From CAZMNY01 sp964567745 (lineage in GTDB: Bacteria > Planctomycetota > Planctomycetia > Pirellulales > Pirellulaceae), in contig CAZMNY010000009.1 in NCBI GenBank assembly GCA_964567745.1, forward strand, positions 124,001-188,000: a stretch of 64,000 nt of DNA. The letters are read 5' to 3'. Below, piece after piece: positions 52,870 through 63,379 of this stretch (its first letter is position 1; every line of letters starts with the position of its first letter). Both the position numbers and the translations under genes were made by a program. The notes beneath the pieces are model-generated. The model was not told the DNA's origin, made no database searches, and saw nothing but the letters and a program-made list of their open reading frames with translations.

Positions 52870-54741
52870 TCAGGCCGCGCGGCTTTCTCCATCTTCGCCT
52901 TCATTCTCACCACTCGCGTTTTCGCTGTCACTATCCGAGCCCTGATCTTTAGTCGAATTTGACTTGAGGTTGAAGAGGCCAAAAATCTCTTTGTTTGAAA
53001 GACCCGTTGTGCGAGGGTCGCCCGTGTTGGAGAGAATCATCTCAAACAGCTCGCGTTTCTCTTCGAGGACTTGGTGGATCCGCTCCTCAATGGTCTCGGT
53101 CATCATCATCCGAGTCACGGTCACCGGGCCGGCGGCGCCGATGCGATGGGCGCGGTTGATCGCCTGATCCTCGACGGCCGGATTCCACCATCGATCGAAC
53201 AAGAATACGTACTGACAGAATTGCAGGTTGAGCCCCACACTTCCGGCGCCGTAACTCATCAACAAGACGTTCTTGCTCGGATCGTTTCGAAATTGATCGA
53301 TGATCGCGTCTCGCTGACGACTGGGAATCTTGCCGTGATATTCCAGCACGCCCATGTCAGGCAACCCGTCGCGGATTTGATAGAGCGACTGCACCCATTG
53401 GCTGAAAATAATCGCCTTGTGCCCGCTCGCGGCGACCTCGCCAAGATCTGCTTGTAGCCGTTCTAACTTGCTGCTCGCTTTTGTCGTCGGGTCAAAATTG
53501 CAAATCTGTTTGAGACGCAGCACAAGTTGAAAGACGTGTTGAATCGTGAGTTCGTCGCCCAACTCGGTCAGGCGAACTACACCTTCGTCTTCGGCAATCC
53601 GGTAAGTCGCCCACTGTTCGGGCGTGAGTGTGAGTTCAGCGTCGCGATACATTTTGGGCGGCAGATCTTTCAGGACCATATTCTTCGTTCGCCGCACAAT
53701 GAAATCGCCAACAGCCTTTCCCATGCGTCTCGGCGACATCTCCGATCGCAATTGCCCCGGCGAGACAAAATCAAAAATACCAACCAAATCTTCCGGGCTG
53801 TTCTCAACGGGAGTTCCGGTCAACGCCCAACTACGGGATCTAGGAATCGCTTTGACAACTTGACTCGTCGTGCTCGACTTGTTCTTGATGCGTTGAGCTT
53901 CATCTAGTACGACAAGATCGAAATGCCGAGACTCGTCGTTCACCAGATCTCGATCGCGCATCAAGAGTTCATAATTCGCGATGACGACCGGCGTCTCCTG
54001 CCGCGCCCATTGGAACTCGCGACGATTTCGATCACCTTCAATCACACCGACCGGCGTCTCCGGTGCCCAAAGACTGAATTCTCGCATCCAATTCGTGACA
54101 AGCGGCTTTGGGCAAACCAAAAGCACGCGACGCAGTTCGCCGGCCATTAGCAACAGGCGAATCGTTGTGATGGCTTGCATCGTCTTCCCCAGGCCCATCT
54201 CGTCGGCCATGACGGCGGCGAAGCGAGTGTAGAGGAAGGCAATGCCCTCATACTGATACGGGAACGGATCGAACGGAAAACGCACCTCGCCCGTCGAGAC
54301 GATGTGCTCCAAAGGCGGCTGCAAAACGTAGAACAGCCGATCCTCCAGCTTCACAATATCGGCCGGTGGTGCCAGACGCGTGCTTGAATTTGGCTTCGGC
54401 GAACGAGACGGCGGCCTCTTCGCAGATTGCTTCACCAGTTCAGTCAAGCGCGCCGGGGAAGCCGTCTCAGGAAATGTAAAGCCGACGGTTCGAACCGGTG
54501 GGGCCTTAATCTGCATCGAGACGGATTTGAGCGATGAAGCTGCCCCAAAGCGTTCCGATTCGACATCCACTTTGACTCGCCGATTGGCCGCGCCAATCAT
54601 ACCAGTCGCGAAGACCTTGACTCGCAAATCCAAGCGTGCTCGGGCGAGCTTTGGCGGGTCCGACTCGAGCGACCAAGTCTCCACGTCCACCGTAGGCGGG
54701 TCAACGGATGGGCTGGTCTCTCGCGGTGATTCAGAGTTCAT
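52870..54741 (-). CDS. SNF2-family DNA-dependent ATPase
   Basis: 623 residues from ATG 54741. Helicase superfamily 2 core: motif I DEMGLGKTMQAITTIRLL, motif II DEAQRIKNKSS, motif III ALTGTPVENSP, a C-terminal RecA domain with SYGAGSVGLNLQ and AINRAHRIG (motif VI Arg). A ~170-residue N-terminal region is unfamiliar and the tail is acidic (last 40 residues). It resembles the bacterial HepA/RapA-to-SNF2 group without SWIM zinc finger. Likely remodels protein-DNA or transcription complexes; function in this organism unknown. Confidence 0.95.
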   Translation of the reverse strand: MNSESPRETSPSVDPPTVDVETWSLESDPPKLARARLDLRVKVFATGMIGAANRRVKVDVESERFGAASSLKSVSMQIKAPPVRTVGFTFPETASPARLTELVKQSAKRPPSRSPKPNSSTRLAPPADIVKLEDRLFYVLQPPLEHIVSTGEVRFPFDPFPYQYEGIAFLYTRFAAVMADEMGLGKTMQAITTIRLLLMAGELRRVLLVCPKPLVTNWMREFSLWAPETPVGVIEGDRNRREFQWARQETPVVIANYELLMRDRDLVNDESRHFDLVVLDEAQRIKNKSSTTSQVVKAIPRSRSWALTGTPVENSPEDLVGIFDFVSPGQLRSEMSPRRMGKAVGDFIVRRTKNMVLKDLPPKMYRDAELTLTPEQWATYRIAEDEGVVRLTELGDELTIQHVFQLVLRLKQICNFDPTTKASSKLERLQADLGEVAASGHKAIIFSQWVQSLYQIRDGLPDMGVLEYHGKIPSRQRDAIIDQFRNDPSKNVLLMSYGAGSVGLNLQFCQYVFLFDRWWNPAVEDQAINRAHRIGAAGPVTVTRMMMTETIEERIHQVLEEKRELFEMILSNTGDPRTTGLSNKEIFGLFNLKSNSTKDQGSDSDSENASGENEGEDGESRAA

Positions 54742-54847
54742 TGCTCTTAAGTTTCTTCGCACAATGAATGGTGCTCATGGCAACACACCGAACAGCCAGC
54801 GGCGCGCCGGCAACAACCGAACCGTCATGCCAACGACGAAGCGGGTG

Positions 54848-55468
54848 TTATCGCTTCCCGCGTTTAGCTTCGTCCACCGCTTCGCGAATCCGCCCGAACG
54901 GCTCAGCAAGATCGAGCGAGCAACAAGATTCCCAGGCGGCTTGAATCGAACCGACATCGTTCGCATAGTCAGCTTGAACCGAAACCGATTGGCCTCCGAT
55001 CGTGAATCGCCTGGCCCCGGAGAGCCCGGCATGATCGTGGGCCGCATCGACGCGGTACTGCCTGTCGCGACGATCGTCCGCCTCGCGAGTGTCTCCAGCT
55101 TGCTCGTCATCCTCATCAGCATTCGATTCAACTCGCCCAGGCGCAGAATCGACGAGGACAACGGGACACGGAATGAACGGCCTGACCGACATGACAGAAT
55201 CGTGATCCGTGCAAACGAACGCCGGCTTGAGTTTTGATTTCTTAACCAGGGTTTGCCCGATTTGCTCGCCGTACATGAACGGTTCAAGTGTTGGGCCGAA
55301 AAGGATCTGCTGGGCGCGATTAGGCTTGACGGGCGCGGTGCAGTGAAATTCGAGAGGTCGACCGACTGCGTTGAGGACCAAATATCCGCCGACCAAACCG
55401 TGATCGGCGGCGCTGACAACCGTCAAGAACCCTATCGATGACAATGACTTGGATCCGCTAGCACTCAT
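54848..55468 (-). CDS. conserved planctomycete hypothetical protein
   Basis: 206 residues from ATG 55468. The segment GLVGGYLVLNAVGRPLEFHC followed by TAPVKPNRAQQILFGPTLEP and YGEQIGQTLVKK is a family I recall in many planctomycete genomes without function. An Asp/Glu/Arg-rich low-complexity insert (about residues 115-145, DEDDEQAGDTREADD) separates it from a C-terminal piece. No signal peptide. The SNF2 gene starts 106 bp downstream on the same strand, so the two may be co-expressed. Confidence 0.82.
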   Translation of the reverse strand: MSASGSKSLSSIGFLTVVSAADHGLVGGYLVLNAVGRPLEFHCTAPVKPNRAQQILFGPTLEPFMYGEQIGQTLVKKSKLKPAFVCTDHDSVMSVRPFIPCPVVLVDSAPGRVESNADEDDEQAGDTREADDRRDRQYRVDAAHDHAGLSGARRFTIGGQSVSVQADYANDVGSIQAAWESCCSLDLAEPFGRIREAVDEAKRGKR

Positions 55469-56038
55469 AGGCTGGTAAAACTCGTTGTGGGTTGAGCCGG
55501 TGGAATCATTCGTTTTTGACCGACAAGTCCTCGATGTATTTTTCGCTGGGCCGGTCGTTACGCGCAGGGCCTGACGTTGCTGCGCAGGGCCTTACGTTGC
55601 TGCGCAGGGCCTTACGTTGCTGCGCGGGGCCTTACGTTGCTGCGCGGGGCGACGCGCCTCCTAGTGAAGACGTAACGGCGCTATTGATGCATCGGGTGAC
55701 AACGCCGGTTGACTTTAACAACGACAAAAAGTGTGCGGGCAAGCCGGGCGATTTGGGCTAGGCAGGGATTAGCGGCTGTCGCGATTTGCAGCGCGCCTTC
55801 CTAGCTCGAAATACTGAAGTTTCTAACCGTACGGAGGCGAGTCGCGCATCGAATTCTCGCGTAGAGAGATAGGGAAGGTGCAGTTGGATTTGTTTCTCGA
55901 CCTTAACGTCGCACGAACATGCAAGCCGAATTCCTGCTTTCGCGCGAAGTTTATTGGCCCCTGCGGGCGGATGCTCGACAAGAGTCGCGCATTGTCTATA
56001 CTGGAACTCGTTCCATCGTCGAGGAGACTTCAAGAGAT
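55469..56038. other. divergent intergenic region with 20-bp tandem repeat
   Basis: 570 bp between a minus-strand and a plus-strand gene. It contains the tandem array at 55561-55650. Frames at 55492-55761 (plus) and 55758-56045 (minus) lack convincing sequence and are not called. Confidence 0.5.
55561..55650. repeat. 20-bp tandem repeat, 4.5 copies
   Basis: Unit TGCGCAGGGCCTTACGTTGC, spaced exactly 20 bp: 55561, 55581, 55601, 55621 and half a copy at 55641. The later copies carry GGGG for AGGG. GC-rich, no palindrome of note. Confidence 0.9.
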
Positions 56039-56485
56039 ATGACACAAGACTCGCAGCAAGCCCCTGTCTTTCGCATTGATGTCACTACCGACTCGAGCTC
56101 CAACGAACCAGTTTCAGCAAACGGAATCGTTGTTGAGTTACTTCAGCGACTTTTGGAAACCCAGGAAAGACAGGTTGAGTTACTCGAAGACCTCTCGTCT
56201 CAACTCTCCTCGGCACAGCGTCAGCGATCGATCGAGTTGAATCAGTGGCGTGAAGCGAATCCCGAGTTATCACGAGCGTGTCGCGTTTCGGCCGAAGCGC
56301 TGAGCCGCGTGCAAGCTGAGTTTCTTCGCACGTTGACCGAAGAGGTGCTCGATAGTGAAGAGCACTTGGTTGAAGGCGAATTCATGCTGAATGAGTTTGT
56401 CGATCGCTTTGGCCCTCGACTGGCCCATCTCAATGGCGTGCTTCAAGTTCTCTCGCAACTGAGCGCAGCCCCGGCGACAACCTAA
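56039..56485 (+). CDS. conserved coiled-coil hypothetical protein
   Basis: 148 residues from ATG 56039; the open frame reaches back to 55919 but the added part is unlike the rest. A helical region LLQRLLETQERQVELLEDLS and QSIELNQWREANPELSRACR-like stretch (residues about 35-85) precedes a helix-rich end (EHLVEGEFMLNEFVDRFGP). I recall similar small proteins in planctomycetes. No signal peptide or enzyme motif. Function unknown. Confidence 0.8.
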   Translation: MTQDSQQAPVFRIDVTTDSSSNEPVSANGIVVELLQRLLETQERQVELLEDLSSQLSSAQRQRSIELNQWREANPELSRACRVSAEALSRVQAEFLRTLTEEVLDSEEHLVEGEFMLNEFVDRFGPRLAHLNGVLQVLSQLSAAPATT

Positions 56486-56602
56486 CTGTCGTCGGCTGTC
56501 GTGTAGTCGTCCGAAATGTCGTCGGCTGTGCGATTTGCAGGAAATTCGCGGACATGAGCAATCAGCGGTCTCGAATTTGAGTCGAGCCCCAGGCGGACTT
56601 TG

Positions 56603-57505
56603 ATGAGTTCAGCAGAACTTGTGGCGACCAACACTCGCGACGGAATCCGACTCGACGGGGCGATGTGGGCGGCGACCGGCGAGCGTCAATGGGACATTGA
56701 TGCGGCCATTCTTCTTCATGGCGTTGGCGGAAACTTCTACGGCGGCGGCCTTTTCGATCCACTAAGCGATCGACTTCGAGCTCGCGGCGTCGACGTGCTG
56801 CGCGTGAACACTCGCGGGCACGATGGGCATTATGTTGCCGGCACGGCCACGGGACGGCGCCAATTGGGCGCTGCTTTCGAGATCGTCGATGAGTGCCGAC
56901 TCGACATCGCCGCTTGGATTGGGTTTCTCGAGAAACGACAACGAGCCGCGACGGAATCCGAATTGCCAATTCGGATTGCTTTGATCGGCCACAGTTTGGG
57001 GTCGGTGAAAGCAATTTACAGTCAAGCATGTGAACCTGACGACCGCATCGCGGCAGTGATTGCCTATTCGCCCGCGCGACTTTCGTATGAGCTCTTTATG
57101 ACGAGTGAGAGTCGCGAGCCGTTCAGCCAATCGAGTGAAGAGGCAAAGCGAATGGTCGCCGACCGGCGCGGAGAGCAATTATTCCAAACGAAGTTTCCAT
57201 TTCCGATGTTGATGTCCGCTTTGGCTTATCTCGACAAATATGGACCTAAAGATCGATATGACTTTGTCAGGTACATCGCCGCCGTTGCTCCGCGAACCTT
57301 GCTGATGTTCGGGGAATTGGAATTGGCCAGTGGAGGCCCGGCATTCGCGGGTGTTCCGGATGTGATACGAGGTCTGGGTGATTTACCGGCGACGATCGAG
57401 ATCGCGGAACTCGCCGAAGCCGACCATTTCTACACCGGCGTTCGGGACAAAGCGGCCGAATCGGTGGCTCAGTGGATGGGCGCTCAGTTCGAAATCGAGC
57501 GGTAG
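56603..57505 (+). CDS. alpha/beta-hydrolase fold protein
   Basis: 300 residues from ATG 56603. AILLHGVGGNFYGGGLFDPL is the oxyanion loop, VLRVNTRGHDG the second strand block, and IALIGHSLGSVKAIY holds the nucleophile Ser in GHSLG. Acid and His: likely Glu/Asp in FGELELAS and the His in EADHFYTG. The build resembles the DUF1749/SidJ-type serine esterases. It lies 183 bp before the LuxE-like gene on the same strand, so it might release an acid for the reductive steps that follow, which is conjecture. Confidence 0.85.
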   Translation: MSSAELVATNTRDGIRLDGAMWAATGERQWDIDAAILLHGVGGNFYGGGLFDPLSDRLRARGVDVLRVNTRGHDGHYVAGTATGRRQLGAAFEIVDECRLDIAAWIGFLEKRQRAATESELPIRIALIGHSLGSVKAIYSQACEPDDRIAAVIAYSPARLSYELFMTSESREPFSQSSEEAKRMVADRRGEQLFQTKFPFPMLMSALAYLDKYGPKDRYDFVRYIAAVAPRTLLMFGELELASGGPAFAGVPDVIRGLGDLPATIEIAELAEADHFYTGVRDKAAESVAQWMGAQFEIER

Positions 57506-57688
57506 CGAACGAGGCGGGATCGATTTCGCCTCTTGTTTCCGCCATTCGGCTCAGCTATTTTCAATTGCCCACGCCTGCTTGGCGTTCCCACCTTCCTGAC
57601 GCGAAGTCACCTCCCGAAAATCGGCTGACAGCCCGACGACTAGCGTCACTGATATCTCGAACATTGACCACCCTCACGAGGCCCCCCG

Positions 57689-58816
57689 ATGAGCAATGCG
57701 GAATCATGTGTTGAATTGGAGACCGCAGTCACGGCAGCGCGCGAACGACTTGACGCCCATGCCGTGGAAACCGTGCAATGGCATTTTCACGACTCAACTG
57801 GCTGCCCCTTTTGGTTGGAGAAGAAGTCGGAGCTGAGTTTTGACCCGCTGACCGAAGTCAAATGTTTCGAGGATTTGAAGAAGTTTCCCCTGTTCGAAGA
57901 CGAATGGTTGCGCGGCGGCCCAGTCACTCGCTGGGTGCCGAAAGGTCTGGAAGGTAAACCGGTCTACGTTTTCGAAACCGGCGGCACAACGGGGATTCCG
58001 AAGAGCCGAATGGTTATTGAAGACCACTGGACTGACTATGAATTGTTCAGTGATACGTTGCCCGACAAGTACTTTCCCAAAGGCGCCAACTGGCTGATGC
58101 TCGGTCCATCGGGACCGCGTCGCCTTCGTCTGGCGGTCGAGCACCTGGCGCAGCATCGAGGCGGAATCTCGTTTTGCATCGACCTCGATCCGCGATGGGT
58201 CGTCAAACTGATCAAGAAGGGGTGGATGGAGCACCTCGAGGAATACAAGAAGCATTGTATCGATCAAGCGATTACGATCCTCTCGGCTAATCACAACATC
58301 AAGTGCATGTTCGCCACCCCGAAACTGCTCGAGTCGATGTGCAATGCTTTGGAAGAGCAAGGCAAGTCGTTCGCCGATACCGGCATCACCGGCATCTTCT
58401 CCGGCGGCACCGAATTCACTCCCCAATGGACTCGATTCTGCGTGGAAGAGTTTTTCGGTGGACCGCCGGAAGAGAGCGGGATCTTCATGACGCCGACGTA
58501 CGGCAACACATTGATGGGACTGGCTTGCAGTAAGCCGGTTACCGCAGCTGAGAATTACAAAATCAGTTACTACGCACCACAACCTCGAGCCGTAACCGAG
58601 GTCGTCAGTTTCGACGACCACAACGCGACCGTACCTTACGACGGGACAGGCCGAGTTAAGTTGACGACGCTGACCAAAGAGCTATTCGTTCCCGGGTTCC
58701 TGGAGCGGGACGAAGGCGAACGCGAGGTGCCGTTCGATACCTATCCCTGGGACGGAGTCAGCGGAGTGCGCCCGTTTCACGAGATCGCGTCGGCCACGAC
58801 GGTCGGCGTCTATTAA
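57689..58816 (+). CDS. LuxE-like / phenylacetate-CoA-ligase-like adenylating enzyme
   Basis: 375 residues from ATG 57689 with GAGG ahead. The nucleotide loop VFETGGTTGIPKSRMVI (residues 95-110) is motif A3 of the ANL adenylate-forming superfamily. Further blocks are TPTYGNTLMGLA (A5 position) and YDGTGRVKLTTLTKELFVPG (A7-A8). There is no C-terminal mobile subdomain with the usual catalytic Lys, and the length equals LuxE (about 370), the acyl-protein synthetase of the bioluminescence fatty-acid reductase. It likely activates a carboxylic acid as acyl-adenylate for transfer to the neighbouring reductase. Substrate not determined; it could also be an arylcarboxylate activator. Confidence 0.85.
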   Translation: MSNAESCVELETAVTAARERLDAHAVETVQWHFHDSTGCPFWLEKKSELSFDPLTEVKCFEDLKKFPLFEDEWLRGGPVTRWVPKGLEGKPVYVFETGGTTGIPKSRMVIEDHWTDYELFSDTLPDKYFPKGANWLMLGPSGPRRLRLAVEHLAQHRGGISFCIDLDPRWVVKLIKKGWMEHLEEYKKHCIDQAITILSANHNIKCMFATPKLLESMCNALEEQGKSFADTGITGIFSGGTEFTPQWTRFCVEEFFGGPPEESGIFMTPTYGNTLMGLACSKPVTAAENYKISYYAPQPRAVTEVVSFDDHNATVPYDGTGRVKLTTLTKELFVPGFLERDEGEREVPFDTYPWDGVSGVRPFHEIASATTVGVY

Positions 58817-59219
58817 CGAATTTTGCAGCGATCTGCGCAAACGCGACGAGAGCACGATGAGGCTGCGCGTTTGTGGGAATGCGGCCGCAGTGGAAGAGTG
58901 AAAATTGAAGAATGCAAAATGAACAGCAAGACCCCCAACGAGCTTGCTCGTTGGGTGAACAAGATTACCAGCTAGGCAACATAAGAACGTAAGCCAGACC
59001 CCAACGAGCTTGCTCGTTGGGTGAACAAGATTACCAGCTAGGCAACATAAGAACGTAAGCCAGACCCCAACGAGCTTGCTCGTTCGGTGAACGAGATTAC
59101 CAGCTAAGCAACATGCAAACATAAGCCAGACCCCAACGAACTTGCTCGTTCGGTGAATCAGATTACCAGCTAAATCAGCTTCAACGCGAAGCAAGACAAA
59201 ATAACGAGGAGAGAATATC
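58817..59219. other. spacer containing the 66-bp tandem array
   Basis: 403 bp between the LuxE-like and LuxC-like genes. Apart from the array at 58933-59176 it holds only the GAGGAGAG ribosome site of the next gene. Confidence 0.6.
58933..59176. repeat. 66-bp tandem repeat, four units, each with a palindrome
   Basis: AACGAGCTTGCTCGTT starts at 58937, 59003, 59069 and, as AACGAACTTGCTCGTT, at 59135: exact 66-bp spacing. Each unit continues with GGTGAACAAGATTACCAGCT and ACATAAGAACGTAAGCCAGA. Units 1 and 2 are almost identical; 3 and 4 drift, including TTCGG for TTGGG after the palindrome. AACGAGC and GCTCGTT form a 7-bp stem around TT. Not a CRISPR: no spacers. Confidence 0.93.
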
Positions 59220-60659
59220 GTGTTAGAGATTCCGGTCATCCGCTGGGGAAAACCTTACGAATCATTGGACGTCACCGACGTCAAGCATTTCGCCACGGGT
59301 GAACCGATCGCGAAGGTCCACCAAGCCAATGGCGGTATCATCAAACGCGACTTGCGAACGGCTCAAAAGGCTCGCGACATTCTCCGTATGATCCCTTGCG
59401 ATGAGTTGATCGCGCGTATCGGCAAGGCGGCCGATTTGTACGAGAGCGGCACGTTGCCGATCGGTGACGGCAATCAGTCGCCCGACGACTTCGCCCACCA
59501 ACAGTCCTCAACGACCGGGCTGCCTGAGCACATGTGCAAGGCGAACATGGCGAAGAACTCGTTCGTGCTCAAGAACATGACGACCATCCTCGATTGCTTG
59601 ACTCGAGGATTGCCGCTGGACGTGTTGACTCGAGGTTGGGGAGTGGAAGATCGCGGAGTGGTCGTGAGCTACCAAGCTCAAACGCCCATTCTGGGCGCGG
59701 TGCTTCCGTCGAACAGTCCCGGCGTGCACACGTTGTGGCTTCCCGCCATCCCGCTTCAAATCGGATTGGTGCTCAAGCCAGGTCCGCAAGAACCGTGGAC
59801 GCCCTATCGAATGATGTCTGCTTTTAATGAAGCGGGCATCCCTAGTGAAGTCTGGTCGATGTATCCGGGCGAAGCAGAAGCCGGCGCGGCCGTGTTGGAA
59901 TCTTGCCCTCGTTCGATGATCTTCGGCGGCACGCCAACGGTCGATCGCTACAGAGGAAATCCGCGAGTCCAAGCGCACGGCCCAGGCTTCTCCAAAATTT
60001 TGCTCGGTGACGATGTTGTGGACGATTGGGAAAAGTATATCGACCTGATCGCCGAGAGCATCTACATCAATAGCGGACGAGGCTGCATCAATTGCTCGGG
60101 CGTCTGGGCGTCGCGTCATACGAAAGAAATCGCCGAAGCCTTGGCCGAACGAATTGGACCTGTGGAAGCACTACCGCCAGAGGACCCCAACGCCGGTATC
60201 GCCGCGTTTACCGTACCTGGAATGGCGCAAGCCGTCTGGGGCATGATCGAAGCCGACCTGAAAGAAAACGGCGTCACCCACTGCACCGAAAAATTCGGTG
60301 AACGATTGGTCGAAAAAGAACTTTGTGCTTACTTGCGTCCAATGATCGTGCACTGCGAGTCGAGTGAAAAAGAAATCGCGAAGAAGGAGTACATGTTCCC
60401 CTTCTCAACGGTTGTCAAATGTCCTCAGGACGAGATGCTCGCCAAAATCGGTCCGACACTTGTCGGCACAATCATCACAGAAAATGAGGCGATGATTCAG
60501 GCCGCCAATGACGCGAATCACATCGATCGATTAAATATTGGACCGATTCCTACCAGCAAACTGAATTGGCTCCAGCCGCACGAGGGCAATATTATCGATT
60601 TCTTGTTCCGATCTCGAGCTTACCAGGTGCCTCAAGAAAAAGTTGACGCGCTCAGTTAA
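59220..60659 (+). CDS. aldehyde dehydrogenase-family acyl reductase (LuxC/acylating ALDH-like)
   Basis: 479 residues from GTG 59220, with strong ribosome site GAGGAGAG. The fold is recognisable: VLPSNSPGVHTLW (residues 161-173, in place of the PWNFP cofactor loop), LVLKPGPQEPW (NAD-binding Lys near 186) and the nucleophile region NSGRGCINCSG (Cys289, with Cys292 beside it). Where hydrolytic ALDHs have ELGGK with the general-base Glu, this protein has HGPGFSKILLGDD, as acylating enzymes do. That favours reduction of an activated acyl group to an aldehyde over aldehyde oxidation. Partner of the upstream LuxE-like activating enzyme. Confidence 0.85.
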   Translation: MLEIPVIRWGKPYESLDVTDVKHFATGEPIAKVHQANGGIIKRDLRTAQKARDILRMIPCDELIARIGKAADLYESGTLPIGDGNQSPDDFAHQQSSTTGLPEHMCKANMAKNSFVLKNMTTILDCLTRGLPLDVLTRGWGVEDRGVVVSYQAQTPILGAVLPSNSPGVHTLWLPAIPLQIGLVLKPGPQEPWTPYRMMSAFNEAGIPSEVWSMYPGEAEAGAAVLESCPRSMIFGGTPTVDRYRGNPRVQAHGPGFSKILLGDDVVDDWEKYIDLIAESIYINSGRGCINCSGVWASRHTKEIAEALAERIGPVEALPPEDPNAGIAAFTVPGMAQAVWGMIEADLKENGVTHCTEKFGERLVEKELCAYLRPMIVHCESSEKEIAKKEYMFPFSTVVKCPQDEMLAKIGPTLVGTIITENEAMIQAANDANHIDRLNIGPIPTSKLNWLQPHEGNIIDFLFRSRAYQVPQEKVDALS

Positions 60660-60881
60660 ACACCGCTGGCCGACTACGATTCCAGTTGCGCTGCTCGCTT
60701 GCTGACGCCTCTCCACACACGCGATTCACGCACGCCAGCGGGCGAGTCATTTTTCGCCAGAGCTCACACTGCTTACGGAGCTTTGAGAGGCGCCGCAGCG
60801 GAGGCAAACGGGAACGGCTTCGTGAGCGGCGAAGCGGACCGACAGAGAAGACGTGACGTCTACGCGACGTTCGAGGAGTTT

Positions 60882-62051
<1,170 letters not shown>

Positions 62052-62095
62052 TGCAGCTGGCCGTTCGTATTGCGAGTCACGAAAGAGGTGAAGCG

Positions 62096-63361
62096 ATGGA
62101 GAATTCGGCAAAACGACTAATCGTGTTGGCCGTTATCCTATTCACAGGTTGCAGCAAACTCGCCAACCAGGCACTGACTCAGCCGCTGACTCAGCCGCTG
62201 ACTCAACCGCTGACTCAACCACCGACGCAACCACCGACGCAGCCACTAGAAAAAGCGCAGCCAAGCACCCGCCCGTCGCCAACGGCAGCCGCGCCGGCAC
62301 CGGCCAATGCCTGGCCGATGGTTCGAGGCAACGCGCAGTCGACGGGCGTTTCCGCTGCAACGCTTCCAGACAAACTCGAATTGCTTTGGAAGTACGATGA
62401 CGCAGGCGAGGCCGGTTATGAAGCGACGGCGACCATCGTCGATGGCGTCGTTTTCATCGGCGACCTTTACGGCACATTGCACGCGTTAAACCTCGAGGAT
62501 GGCAAGCCGATCTGGACGTTCTTGGCTGGCAAAGTCAGCGGCTTCGTCGGATCTCCGGCGGTTGCCGACGGTCAAGTGTTCGCCGGCGACATCGAAGGAT
62601 TCGTATACGGCCTGAACGCCAAGACGGGCGAAAAGATTTGGGAGTTCGAAACTCAAGCCGAGATCGGGGCGGCGCCAAACATTTATCAAGACAGCATTCT
62701 CATAGGTTCGCAAGACGCCACTCTCTATCGGCTCAAACGCGACACGGGCGAGCTGGTCTGGAAGCATGCGATCGATGACCAGATTCGCTGCACTCCGACC
62801 ATTGTGGAGAACCGCGCGTTTGTCGGGGGATGCGATGCCCGTCTGCACGTTATTGACATCGACAAAGGCGAGTCGCTTGCCTCAATTGAGTTGGAATCTC
62901 GAACGTTGGTCACACCAGCGGTCGAGGGAGACTACGCATATTTGGGCACCGAGGGCGGCGTGTTTCTGGCCGTTCATTGGCGAGATGCGGAGGTTGCTTG
63001 GCGACGCGAGGACGACTCAAATGTCCAGCCTATTCACAGTTGCCCAGCCGTTCAGGGTGACCTTGTGATCTACGGCGGGCGCGACAAGCGGCTCCGAGCT
63101 CTCGACGTCAAGAACGGCGAAGAACGTTGGTCTTTCGCGGCCAAAGGCCCAATCGAGGGCTCGCCTGTCATCGTCGGCGACCATGTCTATTTCGGCTCGG
63201 AAGACGGGCGGCTGTACCGAGTCAACTTGAAAACGGGCAAATCGGATTGGCAACGTCAGCTGGCTGGTAAACTAAGAGCATCCTCGCCCGCAGTCGCGGA
63301 TGGACGACTCGTGATCGCAACCGACCACGGTGTGGTCTATTGTCTGGGCGAAAAGAAATAA
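62096..63361 (+). CDS. PQQ-type beta-propeller lipoprotein
   Basis: 421 residues from ATG 62096 (GAGGTG ahead). The signal peptide ends in lipobox VILFTGCSK. A TQPL/TQPP repeat (12-bp tandem at about 62166-62245) makes a Pro-rich spacer. Then come about seven beta-propeller blades with motifs like GTLHALNLEDGKPIWTF, GFVYGLNAKTGEKIWEF and GRLYRVNLKTGKSDWQ, as in PQQ-enzyme-repeat and BamB-like proteins. It binds no obvious cofactor by motif and is probably a scaffold in the periplasm. No direct link to the acyl-reduction genes upstream is visible beyond adjacency (44 bp). Confidence 0.9.
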   Translation: MENSAKRLIVLAVILFTGCSKLANQALTQPLTQPLTQPLTQPPTQPPTQPLEKAQPSTRPSPTAAAPAPANAWPMVRGNAQSTGVSAATLPDKLELLWKYDDAGEAGYEATATIVDGVVFIGDLYGTLHALNLEDGKPIWTFLAGKVSGFVGSPAVADGQVFAGDIEGFVYGLNAKTGEKIWEFETQAEIGAAPNIYQDSILIGSQDATLYRLKRDTGELVWKHAIDDQIRCTPTIVENRAFVGGCDARLHVIDIDKGESLASIELESRTLVTPAVEGDYAYLGTEGGVFLAVHWRDAEVAWRREDDSNVQPIHSCPAVQGDLVIYGGRDKRLRALDVKNGEERWSFAAKGPIEGSPVIVGDHVYFGSEDGRLYRVNLKTGKSDWQRQLAGKLRASSPAVADGRLVIATDHGVVYCLGEKK

Positions 63362-63379
63362 TCCAGAGGTCGATCCGCA

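Noticed and set aside
55758..56045. 95-codon minus-strand frame in the divergent gap
   Set aside because: Overlaps the start of the coiled-coil gene, has no recognisable sequence and no ribosome site.
58933..59176. CRISPR-like appearance of the 66-bp array
   Set aside because: Units are contiguous, without unique spacers, and there are no cas genes.
58682..59239. 185-codon minus-strand frame with four repeated peptides (for example LVHPTSKLVGVW)
   Set aside because: The repeat arises because 66 bp is 22 codons, and most of the frame lies opposite the LuxE-like gene and the array. No ribosome site or family sequence.
60699..60881. 60-residue N-terminal extension of the iron alcohol dehydrogenase
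   Set aside because: Starts with TTG, has no fold-like sequence, and ATG 60882 has a strong GAGGAG site and the normal family start.
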